Source: Pseudomonas californiensis
Lineage (GTDB): Bacteria; Pseudomonadota; Gammaproteobacteria; Pseudomonadales; Pseudomonadaceae
Direction of reading: 5' to 3'
NCBI RefSeq assembly: GCF_021147775.1
Contig: NZ_JAGTPK010000003.1
Location: forward strand, 234,991-298,990
DNA: 64,000 bases
Position 1 is the stretch's first letter. Each line of letters opens with the position of its first letter. The notes under the pieces are model-generated. The model had not been told where the DNA came from. It did not search any database and saw only the letters and a list, made by a program, of their open reading frames with translations. Shown piece by piece: positions 27,822 through 36,448 of the stretch. The position numbers were made by a program, and so were the translations under genes.

Positions 27822-28640
27822 ATGCGTCAGTCATTTGCCCTCTGTGCCCTGGGCGCCGCGTTACTGCTCGGCGGGTGTCAGGCCGTCAATACCACGACCG
27901 GCGACTCGGTAGGTGTCGAACGTAAGCAATACATGTTCAGCATGCTTTCCACTGACGAAGTGAACAAGATGTATGCGCAGTCCTACCAGCAGACAGTGGG
28001 TGAGGCGAGCAGCAAAGGCGTGCTCGACACCACCAGTGCAGATGCGAAGCGTGTGCACGCCATTGCGGACCGGTTGATTGCCCAGGCACCCAAGTTACGG
28101 CCTGACTCGGCCCAGTGGCAGTGGGAAGTGAATCTGATCAAAAGCGATGATCTGAATGCCAATTGCGGTCCGGGCGGGAAGATCATTTTCTACACCGGCC
28201 TGATCGATACCTTGAAACTGACGGATGACGAGATCGCAGCGGTCATGGGGCACGAGATCGCTCATGCGTTGCGTGAGCACGGGCGTGAAGCCATGTCCAA
28301 GGCCTACGGTGTGGCGATGGCCAAGCAAGGGGCAGGCGCGCTCTTAGGTCTGGGTCAGGACAGCCTGGCGTTGGCCGACACAGTGGTCAATTACAGCCTG
28401 ACGCTGCCCAACAGTCGCGGCAACGAAAACGAAGCCGACCTGCTCGGGCTGGAGCTGGCGGCGCGTGCGGGCTACAACCCTAACGCAGCCATCACCCTGT
28501 GGCAGAAAATGTCTCAGAATGACGGCGGCTCTCCACCCGAATTCATGAGCACTCACCCCGCCTCGCAAAACCGCATCGCTTCGCTTGAAGCCGCCATTCC
28601 CAAAGTCATGCCGTTGTATCAGAGCGCTCCCAAGTCCTGA
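27822..28640 (+). CDS. M48-family metalloprotease lipoprotein
   Basis: Zinc endopeptidase probably anchored in the envelope and acting in outer-membrane protein quality control, like BepA and LoiP. The ATG at 27822 follows AAGGAG and gives 272 residues with the lipoprotein signal MRQSFALCALGAALLLGGCQ (lipobox LGGC). The zinc motif is VMGHEIAHALREHGREAMS (HExxH, about residue 145), with the third ligand in NENEADLLGLELA. The C-terminal part has STHPASQNRIASLEA. An upstream frame extension is not used because it lacks a start signal. Confidence 0.92.
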   Translation: MRQSFALCALGAALLLGGCQAVNTTTGDSVGVERKQYMFSMLSTDEVNKMYAQSYQQTVGEASSKGVLDTTSADAKRVHAIADRLIAQAPKLRPDSAQWQWEVNLIKSDDLNANCGPGGKIIFYTGLIDTLKLTDDEIAAVMGHEIAHALREHGREAMSKAYGVAMAKQGAGALLGLGQDSLALADTVVNYSLTLPNSRGNENEADLLGLELAARAGYNPNAAITLWQKMSQNDGGSPPEFMSTHPASQNRIASLEAAIPKVMPLYQSAPKS

Positions 28641-28699
28641 TGAACGCAAGTTGCCAGTGTGCGTCGCGGTGTCCATTCGCAACGAACCCTGGCCTTTGA

Positions 28700-29284
28700 T
28701 CAGATCCAGCCGCTGACCTTCATCGCCTTGTACACCGCAACCAGCGCCAGTACGAAGAAGGCACAGGCTGCCAGCCGACGGATCAGTGTCAACGGCAGTT
28801 TTTCCGCCGCGAAATTACCCGCCAGAACCACCGGCACGTTGGCGATCAGCATGCCCACGGTGGTGCCGATAATGACCAGCCACAGGTAGGAATATTGCGC
28901 AGCCAGCATCACGGTAGCGATCTGGGTCTTGTCGCCGATTTCAGCAATGAAGAAGGTGATAAGCGTGGTCATGAATGGGCCGAACTTGCGGGCAGTGCTC
29001 GCGTCGTCATCGTCCATTTTGTCCGGGACCAGTGTCCACAGCGCGGTAGCGGTGAAGCTGGCCGCCAGAATCCAGTGCAGGACCGCATCCGAAAGGTAGC
29101 TGCTGAACCAGGCACCTACGGCGCCAGCCGCTGCGTGGTTGGCCAGGGTGGCAGCGACAATACCCGCGATGATCGGCCAGGGCTTGCGGAAGCGTGCAGC
29201 AAGCACGAGTGCGAGCAACTGCGTCTTGTCACCGATTTCGGCGAGCGCAACGACTGCGGTAGGGACTAAGAGTGATTCCAGCAT
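28700..29284 (-). CDS. TMEM165/GDT1-family manganese exporter
   Basis: Inner-membrane transporter of 194 residues with six hydrophobic segments. The family hallmark ExGDKT occurs twice: ALAEIGDKTQLLAL near residue 13 and FIAEIGDKTQIATVML near residue 110, giving the usual inverted repeat. AGGA lies 7 nt before the ATG at 29284. Bacterial members (MneA, UPF0016) export Mn2+. A yybP-ykoY-like riboswitch precedes it, which fits manganese control. Confidence 0.93.
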   Translation of the reverse strand: MLESLLVPTAVVALAEIGDKTQLLALVLAARFRKPWPIIAGIVAATLANHAAAGAVGAWFSSYLSDAVLHWILAASFTATALWTLVPDKMDDDDASTARKFGPFMTTLITFFIAEIGDKTQIATVMLAAQYSYLWLVIIGTTVGMLIANVPVVLAGNFAAEKLPLTLIRRLAACAFFVLALVAVYKAMKVSGWI

Positions 29285-29312
29285 CAGGTTTCCTAAGGGG
29301 CGGGTCGACACG

Positions 29313-29490
29313 GCTATGACACGTACGACCTCCCCGCCCCGGGTAAGGTGTTCGTGTCATAGGTCTGGTCAAACCACCGATCCGTCTGAGCGGATTCTGG
29401 GTCGCACGCACCATGGTCTGAGGACCAAGTATGTTGACGCGTGCCGGACGAGCATGGCGCTCGTGGGAGACTACTCCCCTAGGACGGAGC
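29313..29490 (-). promoter_or_regulatory. yybP-ykoY-like manganese riboswitch with expression platform
   Basis: Read on the minus strand, the leader contains CTAGGGGAGTAG (near 29482-29471), CGTCAACATACTTGGTC (near 29439-29423) and a distal ACC-rich arm ending GTTTGACCAGACC. These follow the conserved order of the yybP-ykoY aptamer. It is followed by an expression-platform hairpin, a perfect 10-bp stem CTATGACACG/CGTGTCATAG (arms 29313-29322 and 29353-29362), just before the ribosome site. The family senses Mn2+ and is known upstream of GDT1-type exporters. Confidence 0.78.
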
Positions 29491-29531
29491 GGATTCTGCC
29501 CTTGCGGAATCCTTTCGGCAAGCTCTTATTT

Positions 29532-30530
29532 TCAAGAACGCTTGGCGCTGTAGATCTTGAAGCCATTGCCCTGTGCACGTACCTGACACGTGCCGACGTG
29601 TTCTTCGATCAGTGGTTGATAGCGCAGGAAGTTGTTGGCAACCAAGCGCAGTTCGCCGCCTGATTTAAGATGTTGGCGTGCTTTTCGCAGCAAATTCTCG
29701 GTGGCCAGATAATCAGTATGGACGCCGACATGGAAGGGCGGATTACTCAGAATCGTGTTCAGATTCATCGGCGCGGCGTCGATTCCGTCACCCGTCAGCA
29801 CCTGCGCTTCCAGGCCATTGGCGGCCAGTGTCAGACGCGAACTGGCGGTGGCGAAGGCGTCGACGTCCAGCATGATCACTTCATTGTGCGGATAGCGACG
29901 TTTTACCGCTGCGCCCAGAACGCCTGCGCCACAGCCGAAATCCAGAAGATTACCGCTTGGCAGCTTGTCGATGTGCTCCAACAGCAGCGCCGATCCCCGG
30001 TCCAGACGGCCGTGGCTGAATACGCCCGGCAGGCTGATGACGGTCAAAGGGCCGTCCTGCAGTTCGATCTGATAAGGCTTGGCGAGGCTTTCGAGTTCCA
30101 CCGCTTGCGGGGCGTGTTCGACGGTAACTTGCCACAGTTGGCAATGGCGCGCGCTGTCGAGCTTGCGGGCGCGGCCGAACGGGCTCAGTTGTTTGGCAGC
30201 AGCTTCGATACCGCCGCGCTTTTCGCCGACCAGAAATAACTCGCGACCCGCCAGCCGGGCAGCCAGGGCGTTGAGCAGGTAATCGGTCAGGTCGCGTGCC
30301 TTGGGCAGGAACAGCACGGCGGCGTCGAAGCTCTGCTCTGGCGCGTTCACACCGAAATGCGTGCGCCCGGCGAAGCGTGCATCCAGCGCCGTTTGATCGC
30401 CGGCATGCCAGCACCACCCATGAGCCTCTGGCAGTTTTCCGAGCAGGTCATCGGCGGGCAGTCCGACCAACAACAACGAGCCCTGAAACAGCTCGGCCTG
30501 ACGGAGTAACACTTCACTGCGCGGGTCCAT
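29532..30530 (-). CDS. rsmC: 16S rRNA (guanine-1207-N2)-methyltransferase RsmC
   Basis: SAM-dependent methyltransferase modifying G1207 of 16S rRNA in the 30S subunit. The 332 residues match family length: an N-terminal degenerate methyltransferase domain (1-160), then the catalytic domain with the SAM-binding motif [20 protein letters not shown] (about residue 197), MLDVDAFA, and the catalytic [15 protein letters not shown]. The start [17 protein letters not shown] is standard. Confidence 0.94.
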   Translation of the reverse strand: MDPRSEVLLRQAELFQGSLLLVGLPADDLLGKLPEAHGWCWHAGDQTALDARFAGRTHFGVNAPEQSFDAAVLFLPKARDLTDYLLNALAARLAGRELFLVGEKRGGIEAAAKQLSPFGRARKLDSARHCQLWQVTVEHAPQAVELESLAKPYQIELQDGPLTVISLPGVFSHGRLDRGSALLLEHIDKLPSGNLLDFGCGAGVLGAAVKRRYPHNEVIMLDVDAFATASSRLTLAANGLEAQVLTGDGIDAAPMNLNTILSNPPFHVGVHTDYLATENLLRKARQHLKSGGELRLVANNFLRYQPLIEEHVGTCQVRAQGNGFKIYSAKRS

Positions 30531-30616
30531 GGAATGGCTCCTGAAAAAACGCAGAGTTTAACAGCAATGACGCAGATCATTTTCGCAACGATCAGGTGTG
30601 CGCTGTTTCTCGCGGC

Positions 30617-31582
30617 TCAACTCACGACGCGCAGCGGCTTGCCTGCGAAGAACGCTTGAGCATTCTCGGTGACCTGACTGACGATGCGTTGGCGAGCTTC
30701 CTTGGCACCCCAGGCACTGTGCGGGGTAATGATCAGCCGGGGTATGTCGCCCGCCAGTAATGGGTTGCCCGCCACTGGAGGCTCGACCGTCAATACATCC
30801 GAAGCAGCACCGCCCAAGTGGCCATTACGCAGTGCGTCAGCCAGCGCCTGCTCATTGATCAGCCCGCCGCGTGCGGTATTGACGATGAATGCCTGCGGCT
30901 TCATGAGGCTCAGTTCATGGGCGCCGATCATGTCCCGAGTGCTTTCATTGAGCGGGCAATGCAGCGTCAGTGCATCGACTTGCGGTAGCAGTTGCGCCAA
31001 GGGCAGGCGGTCGGCGCGCTCCGGCCTTCCAGGGATGTGCCCCAACAAGACGTGCATGCCGAATGCCTCGGCGAGTTTTGCCACTGCGCTGCCCAGCTCG
31101 CCATGCCCCAGCAGACCCAGCGTCTTGCCTTCCAGCTCGACAATGGGGAAGTCCAGCAGGCAGAACTGTTTCGATTTCTGCCACAGACCTTGCTGCACTG
31201 CGTTTTGGTAGTCCGGCAGGCGCGTGGCCAGTGCCAGCAGTAATAACAACGTGTGCTGGGCAACTGAAGGCGTGCCGTAGCCCTGACAGTTGCACACTGT
31301 AACGCCGTGCTCGCGTGCCGCGACCAGATCGACGTTGTTGGTGCCGGTGGCTGTCACCAGCACCAGCCGCAGCTCGGGGCAGGCTGCAAACGTGCTGGCA
31401 TCGATCAGGACCTTGTTGCTGATCGCCACCTGCGCGTGCTGAAGCCTTTCGGCCACCTGTTCGGGCGCAGTGCTGGCATACAGCTGCAATTCACCGAAGC
31501 TTTCGCGCAACGACCCAAGATCCAGGTCGCCCAGATCGAGAGAAGTGTGATCCAGAAAGACTGCTCTGCCAGGATTGCTCAT
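30617..31582 (-). CDS. D-2-hydroxyacid dehydrogenase (HprA-like)
   Basis: NAD(P)-dependent reductase of 2-keto acids such as hydroxypyruvate or glyoxylate, 321 residues. The dinucleotide motif is LGLLGHGELGSAVAKLAEAF (about residues 150-169). Catalytic residues of the family are the Arg in VNTARGGLINEQ, the Glu in VLTVEPPVAGNPL and the His in IITPHSAWGAKEAR. Whether its substrate is hydroxypyruvate (hprA) or another acid cannot be read from sequence. It is divergent from the LysE gene. Confidence 0.88.
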   Translation of the reverse strand: MSNPGRAVFLDHTSLDLGDLDLGSLRESFGELQLYASTAPEQVAERLQHAQVAISNKVLIDASTFAACPELRLVLVTATGTNNVDLVAAREHGVTVCNCQGYGTPSVAQHTLLLLLALATRLPDYQNAVQQGLWQKSKQFCLLDFPIVELEGKTLGLLGHGELGSAVAKLAEAFGMHVLLGHIPGRPERADRLPLAQLLPQVDALTLHCPLNESTRDMIGAHELSLMKPQAFIVNTARGGLINEQALADALRNGHLGGAASDVLTVEPPVAGNPLLAGDIPRLIITPHSAWGAKEARQRIVSQVTENAQAFFAGKPLRVVS

Positions 31583-31665
31583 AGCTGTACCTTTACGAAG
31601 AAAATGAAAAGCGTAGTGTGACGAGCCTACCAGAGCAAAAGCTTGCCAACATTTCAGGAGATCCC

Positions 31666-32295
31666 ATGTACTGGGCCGAGTTTCTTACCGTTGCATTGAT
31701 CCACTTGCTGGCTGTCGCCAGTCCAGGGCCGGATTTCGCCGTTGTGGTACGTGAAAGTGTTACCCATGGTCGCAAGGCCGGAACATGGGCCGCACTGGGC
31801 GTCGGTTCGGCCATTTTCGTGCATGTGGGCTATTCGCTGCTGGGGATCGGCATCATCGTGTCCCAGTCCATCGTGCTGTTCAACGCCTTGAAGTGGGCAG
31901 CCGCCGCGTACCTGTTCTACATCGGCATCAAGGCCCTGCGCGCCAAGCCAGCCGTGGTGTCGGACGAGGCCGTCAGCGCTCCCGTAGGCGAGCGGACGGC
32001 ACGAGGCGCCTACGTAAGCGGTTTCGTGACCAATGGGCTGAACCCCAAAGCAACGCTGTTCTTCCTTTCGTTGTTCACCGTCGTGATCAACCCGCATACC
32101 CCTCTGTTGGTGCAGGGCGGTTATGGCGTTTACCTGGCGGTGGCCACGGCAGTCTGGTTCTGCCTGATCGCCCGTTTGTTCAGCCAGGCGCGAGTGCGTG
32201 CTGGATTCGCACGCCTGGGCCACTGGTTCGACCGCGCCATGGGCGGCGTGCTGATTGCGCTTGGGCTCAAGCTTGCGCTGACCGAAATCCGGTAA
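31666..32295 (+). CDS. LysE/RhtB-family amino-acid exporter
   Basis: Inner-membrane exporter of 209 residues with six hydrophobic stretches. The start MYWAEFLTVALIHLLAVASP follows CAGGAG; a GTG/ATG further upstream is not supported. The family signature is ASPGPDFAVVVRESVTHGRK (about residues 18-37), and GFVTNGLNPKATLFFLSLFT is the conserved central block. Substrate is unknown, probably an amino acid or derivative. Confidence 0.9.
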   Translation: MYWAEFLTVALIHLLAVASPGPDFAVVVRESVTHGRKAGTWAALGVGSAIFVHVGYSLLGIGIIVSQSIVLFNALKWAAAAYLFYIGIKALRAKPAVVSDEAVSAPVGERTARGAYVSGFVTNGLNPKATLFFLSLFTVVINPHTPLLVQGGYGVYLAVATAVWFCLIARLFSQARVRAGFARLGHWFDRAMGGVLIALGLKLALTEIR

Positions 32296-32465
32296 GACAA
32301 CACCAGCGGGAGCACTGATCGTGGCGTGTCGTTGGCCCATTCGCTACGAGGAGGGTAGCCAACCGCCACCTGACGAAATCATTCCTTCGGCTGATTTGGC
32401 TGGCGAGAGAGCGCTCTAGAGTCCATATTTCAGGCTTGGCCTGTGAACTTTGAAAAGGGACTCAT

Positions 32466-34148
32466 ATGTTACAGACTCGCGTTCTTCCGCCAGCCGATGG
32501 CGCTTATCAGTACCCTTTGTTGATAAAACGGCTATTGATGTCTGGAAGCCGTTACGAAAAAACGCGTGAAATCGTTTATCGCGATTCTGTTCGCTATACC
32601 TACCTGACACTCAACGAGCGCATTTGCCGTTTGGCCAATGTGCTGACGGCTGCAGGCGTCAAGGCTGGCGATACGGTTGCGGTCATGGATTGGGACAGCC
32701 ACCGATACCTGGAATGCATGTTCGCGATCCCGATGATCGGAGCCGTGATTCACACGGTCAACGTACGCCTCTCGCCAGAGCAGATTGCCTACACCATCAA
32801 CCATGCCGATGACCGCTTCGTATTGGTCAACAGTGAATTCGCAGGCTTGTACAACGCCATTGCCGGGCATCTGACCACTGTCGAAAAAACGCTGTTGCTG
32901 ACAGATCTTCCGGAAAAAACCGCCGATCTTCCCAATCTCGTCGGTGAGTACGAGCAGTTGCTGGCGGCAGCGAGCCCCGAATACGAGTTCGAGGACTTCG
33001 ACGAGAATTCGGTCGCAACCACGTTTTACACCACAGGCACGACGGGTAATCCGAAAGGGATTTATTTCACCCACCGCCAGTTGGTGCTACACACCATGGG
33101 GGTCGCGACCATCATGGGGTGTATCGACAGTACCCGTCTGTTGGGCACCGATGACGTGTACATGCCCATCACACCGATGTTCCACGTTCACGCCTGGGGC
33201 ATTCCGTACGCGGCGACCATGCTGGGGCTCAAGCAGGTTTACCCAGGCCGCTACGACCCGGAACTGCTGGTGGAGTTATGGCGCAAGGAGAAAGTCACCT
33301 TCTCCCACTGCGTGCCCACCATCATGCAAATGCTCCTGGGTGCAAAAGCTGCCAAGGACACGGATTTCGGCGGCTGGAAAATCATCATCGGGGTCAGCTC
33401 GCTGACGCGCAGCCTGTATCAGGCCGCAAAATCGAAGGGTATTCAGCTCACCGCTGCCTACGGCATGTCCGAAACCGGACCGCTCATTTCGGTCGCGCAC
33501 ATCAACGAAGAGCTGAAAGCCGGCAGTGACGACGAGCGCATCACCTATCGAATCAAGGCCGGCGTGCCTGGCATGCTGGTTGACGCCGCCATCGTCGATG
33601 GTGAAGGCAATTTCCTCCCCGCCGATGGCGAGACTCAGGGTGAGCTGGTGTTGCGTGCGCCATGGCTGAGTGAGAGCTATTTTCGCGAACCTGAAAAAGG
33701 TGCCGAGCTGTGGGCGGGTGGCTGGTTGCACACGGGAGATGTCGCGACCCTGGACAGTATGGGGTTCATCGATATTCGCGACCGCATCAAGGATGTGATC
33801 AAGACCGGGGGTGAATGGATTTCCTCGCTTGAACTTGAGGACCTGTGCAGTCGGCACCCGGCCGTACGCGAAGTGGCCGTAGTCGGTATCGCCGACCCGC
33901 AGTGGGGCGAGCGTCCCTTTGCCTTGCTGGTGATTCACGAAGGGCAGGAGCTTGATGCCAAGGCATTGAAGGAACACCTCAAGCCGTTTGTCGAGCAAGG
34001 GCATATCAACAAGTGGGCCATTCCGAGCCAGATCGCGCTTGTTACTGAAATTCCCAAGACCAGTGTCGGCAAGCTCGACAAGAAGCGCATGCGGCTGGAC
34101 ATTGTCGAATGGCAGAGCAGCAACAGCGCTTTTCTTTCGACACTCTGA
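32466..34148 (+). CDS. Fatty-acid--CoA ligase (AlkK-like)
   Basis: ATP-dependent acyl-CoA synthetase, 560 residues. The adenylation P-loop is TTFYTTGTTGNPKGIYFTHR (about residues 180-199). A5 is AAYGMSETGPLIS, A7 LHTGDVATLDSMGFIDIRDR, A8 KDVIKTGGEWISSLELE, and A10 lysine KTSVGKLDKKRM near the C-terminus. The head (LPPADGAYQYPLLIKRLL) resembles medium-chain AlkK-type ligases. It precedes a DUF1302/DUF1329 pair and a MalT-like regulator, the same order I recall around PA3921-PA3924 in P. aeruginosa. Confidence 0.9.
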   Translation: MLQTRVLPPADGAYQYPLLIKRLLMSGSRYEKTREIVYRDSVRYTYLTLNERICRLANVLTAAGVKAGDTVAVMDWDSHRYLECMFAIPMIGAVIHTVNVRLSPEQIAYTINHADDRFVLVNSEFAGLYNAIAGHLTTVEKTLLLTDLPEKTADLPNLVGEYEQLLAAASPEYEFEDFDENSVATTFYTTGTTGNPKGIYFTHRQLVLHTMGVATIMGCIDSTRLLGTDDVYMPITPMFHVHAWGIPYAATMLGLKQVYPGRYDPELLVELWRKEKVTFSHCVPTIMQMLLGAKAAKDTDFGGWKIIIGVSSLTRSLYQAAKSKGIQLTAAYGMSETGPLISVAHINEELKAGSDDERITYRIKAGVPGMLVDAAIVDGEGNFLPADGETQGELVLRAPWLSESYFREPEKGAELWAGGWLHTGDVATLDSMGFIDIRDRIKDVIKTGGEWISSLELEDLCSRHPAVREVAVVGIADPQWGERPFALLVIHEGQELDAKALKEHLKPFVEQGHINKWAIPSQIALVTEIPKTSVGKLDKKRMRLDIVEWQSSNSAFLSTL

Positions 34149-34492
34149 TGCGGCTGTGAGCCATGTCACGACTGACATGGCTCACGAGATCTGTATTCAA
34201 GCCCCTCATCAACTTGCCAAATCCGCAATTTAAGCCATTCTCCCCTCCAGGCCCGTCGGGAACAGCCGGGCCAGAGGCGTTGGTGCTGCAAATCACACTT
34301 TAGAGGGATCAAGCATCAGCGCCTGCTGGATATAGTCGGCACAGGGAATGAGCAATCGCGGAACCTTACATTTTGTGTTGTAGCCACTTGGGCTGCCTGA
34401 TGAATGTTGACAGTCAGTTTGTTGATTCGATGGCTGAGTCGCTTTTGGAAGTTCCCACTGCCATAACAATAAAAGCACATGGAGTAGCGTCG
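34149..34492. other. 344-bp intergenic region with inverted repeats
   Basis: Directly after the ligase stop is a perfect 13-bp inverted repeat (separate entry). GGCCCG (34250-34255) and CGGGCC (34267-34272) form a second small hairpin. The remaining ~220 bp before DUF1302 must carry its promoter, and may bind the downstream MalT-like regulator; no clear box is seen. Confidence 0.5.
34156..34185 (+). terminator. 13-bp perfect inverted repeat after ligase gene
   Basis: GTGAGCCATGTCA and its exact complement TGACATGGCTCAC are separated by the tetraloop CGAC, 8 nt after the ligase stop codon. The stem is strong but is followed by TCTGTATT rather than a T-run. Confidence 0.55.
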
Positions 34493-36430
34493 ATGACAAC
34501 AACCAACCCATTCTGGCGCCGGGCTAAATTGCCTCTGGCTGTCAGCCTTGCCTCTTCGCTCGCCGGTCCTGCTTTCGGCGTCTCATTCAACATCGGAGAA
34601 ATCGAAGGCAGTTTCGACTCCTCGCTCTCGGTCGGTGCCAGTTGGTCGACCGAAAACGCCAATAAAAACCTGATCGGGGCCAACAACGGTGGCCGCGGTC
34701 TGTCGCAGACGTCTGATGACGGCCACTTGAACTTCAAGCGTGGGGAGACGTTCTCGAAGATCTTCAAGGGCATTCATGACCTCGAACTCAAATACGGCGA
34801 CACCGGCGTGTTCGTGCGTGGCAAGTATTGGTACGACTTCGAACTCAAGGATGAAGGCCGTGAGTTCAAGGACATCAGCGACTCCAATCGCAAGGAAGGC
34901 GCCAAGTCTTCCGGGTTCCAGTTACTCGACGCCTTCGTGTATCACAACTATTCGATCGCTGATCAGCCGGGTTCCGTGCGTTTCGGTAAACAGGTTGTCA
35001 GTTGGGGTGAAAGTACCTTCATCAACGGCGGTATCAACAGCATCAACCCCGTCGATGTCTCCGCGTTCCGCCGTCCTGGTTCCGAAATCAAGGAAGGCCT
35101 GATCCCGGTCAACATGTTCTACCTGTCGCAGAGCCTGACCGATAATCTGTCTGCAGAAGGTTTCTACCAGCTGGAATGGGATCAGACGGTTGTCGACAAC
35201 TGCGGCACCTTCTTCTCCCAGCCCGACGTGATTGCTGACGGTTGCAACAACAACCTTGCGGTCCTGCGCAGCCGCAGCGGGCTGAACAGTTCGCTGACTG
35301 CTGCCGGTCTGCCCGCTGCAGCGCGTGGCGCTGTTTTCAACTCGCTGTCTCAGCAGGGCGTCGTGTTCGGCAACCCTGACGAGGGCGCTGTGGTTCGCCG
35401 CGGCCCTGACCGCGATGCACGCGACAGCGGCCAGTTCGGCTTTGCGTTGCGTTACAACTTCGAACCGCTGGACACCGAGTTCGGCGCTTACATGATGAAT
35501 TATCACAGCCGTGCGCCGATCTTCAGCGGTCGTGGCGGTTCTGCTGCATCGTTCAGCCCGGCCGGGCTGGTGGGTTCGCTGGTGCGCAACGGTCTGCCAG
35601 CCGCCACGGCCACCGCATTGGCGCCGACCTTGCTGCCAGTCGTGGTCGCAGGCAACTCCAGCTATTACGTCGAGTACCCTGAAGACATCCGCCTGTACGG
35701 TCTGAGCTTCTCTACCACGTTGCCTACCGGCACCGCGTGGAGCGGCGAGATCAGCTACCGTCCGAATGCGCCGGTACAGGTCAACACCACCGACATCCTT
35801 TACTCGGGCATTTCTCCACTCAACCCCAACGTATCGCTGTTGAGCGGTCAGCCCAATACCGATCAGCCGGGCTATCGCCGCAAGGAAATCACCCAGCTGC
35901 AAACCACCTTCACGCAGTTCTTCGATCAGGTCATGGGCGCAGAACGCCTGACACTGGTGGGTGAAGTGGGCTTCACCCACGTGGGCGGGCTGGAAAGCAC
36001 CTCGAAAATCCGTTACGGCCGCGACCCGGTCTACGGTCCAGGCCCATTGCCGGCTGGCCAGTGTGCGGCACTCAACGCCGGTACGCTGACAGGCGCGGAT
36101 CAGAACAACCTGACCCGTTACTGCGAGAACGACGGTTTCACCACCGCCAACTCGTGGGGCTACCGTGCCCGCGCAATCTGGGACTACAACAGCTTCTTCG
36201 CCGGGGTGAACCTGCGTCCGAGCGTGGCCTGGTCGCATGACGTCAAAGGCTACTCGCCGGGCCCTGGCGGCAACTTTGAAGAAGGCCGCAAGGCGGTCAG
36301 CCTCGGGCTCGATGCCGAATACCAGAACACCTACACCGCAGGCCTTTCGTACACCAACTTCTTTGATGGGAAGTACACCACGGTTGATGACCGGGATTTT
36401 GTGGCGCTCAGCTTTGGCATGAACTTCTAA
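34493..36430 (+). CDS. DUF1302-family outer-membrane protein
   Basis: 645 residues. Export signal MTTTNPFWRRAKLPLAVSLA followed by SSLAGPAFG; GGAGTAGC precedes the ATG at 34493. The mature protein is rich in alternating beta-strand patterns and Gly/Asn/aromatic residues, opening with FNIGEIEGSFDSSLSVGASW and ending in VALSFGMNF with terminal Phe, as in beta-barrels. DUF1302 proteins are predicted FadL-like or porin-like barrels that occur with DUF1329 partners. A role in handling hydrophobic compounds at the outer membrane is inferred from the neighbouring acyl-CoA ligase. Confidence 0.88.
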   Translation: MTTTNPFWRRAKLPLAVSLASSLAGPAFGVSFNIGEIEGSFDSSLSVGASWSTENANKNLIGANNGGRGLSQTSDDGHLNFKRGETFSKIFKGIHDLELKYGDTGVFVRGKYWYDFELKDEGREFKDISDSNRKEGAKSSGFQLLDAFVYHNYSIADQPGSVRFGKQVVSWGESTFINGGINSINPVDVSAFRRPGSEIKEGLIPVNMFYLSQSLTDNLSAEGFYQLEWDQTVVDNCGTFFSQPDVIADGCNNNLAVLRSRSGLNSSLTAAGLPAAARGAVFNSLSQQGVVFGNPDEGAVVRRGPDRDARDSGQFGFALRYNFEPLDTEFGAYMMNYHSRAPIFSGRGGSAASFSPAGLVGSLVRNGLPAATATALAPTLLPVVVAGNSSYYVEYPEDIRLYGLSFSTTLPTGTAWSGEISYRPNAPVQVNTTDILYSGISPLNPNVSLLSGQPNTDQPGYRRKEITQLQTTFTQFFDQVMGAERLTLVGEVGFTHVGGLESTSKIRYGRDPVYGPGPLPAGQCAALNAGTLTGADQNNLTRYCENDGFTTANSWGYRARAIWDYNSFFAGVNLRPSVAWSHDVKGYSPGPGGNFEEGRKAVSLGLDAEYQNTYTAGLSYTNFFDGKYTTVDDRDFVALSFGMNF

Positions 36431-36448
36431 GAACACGGTTTTTTCGGG

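Noticed and set aside
29229..29414. 61-codon frame in the GDT1 leader
   Set aside because: It overlaps the riboswitch and lacks coding character; the RNA landmarks explain the sequence better.
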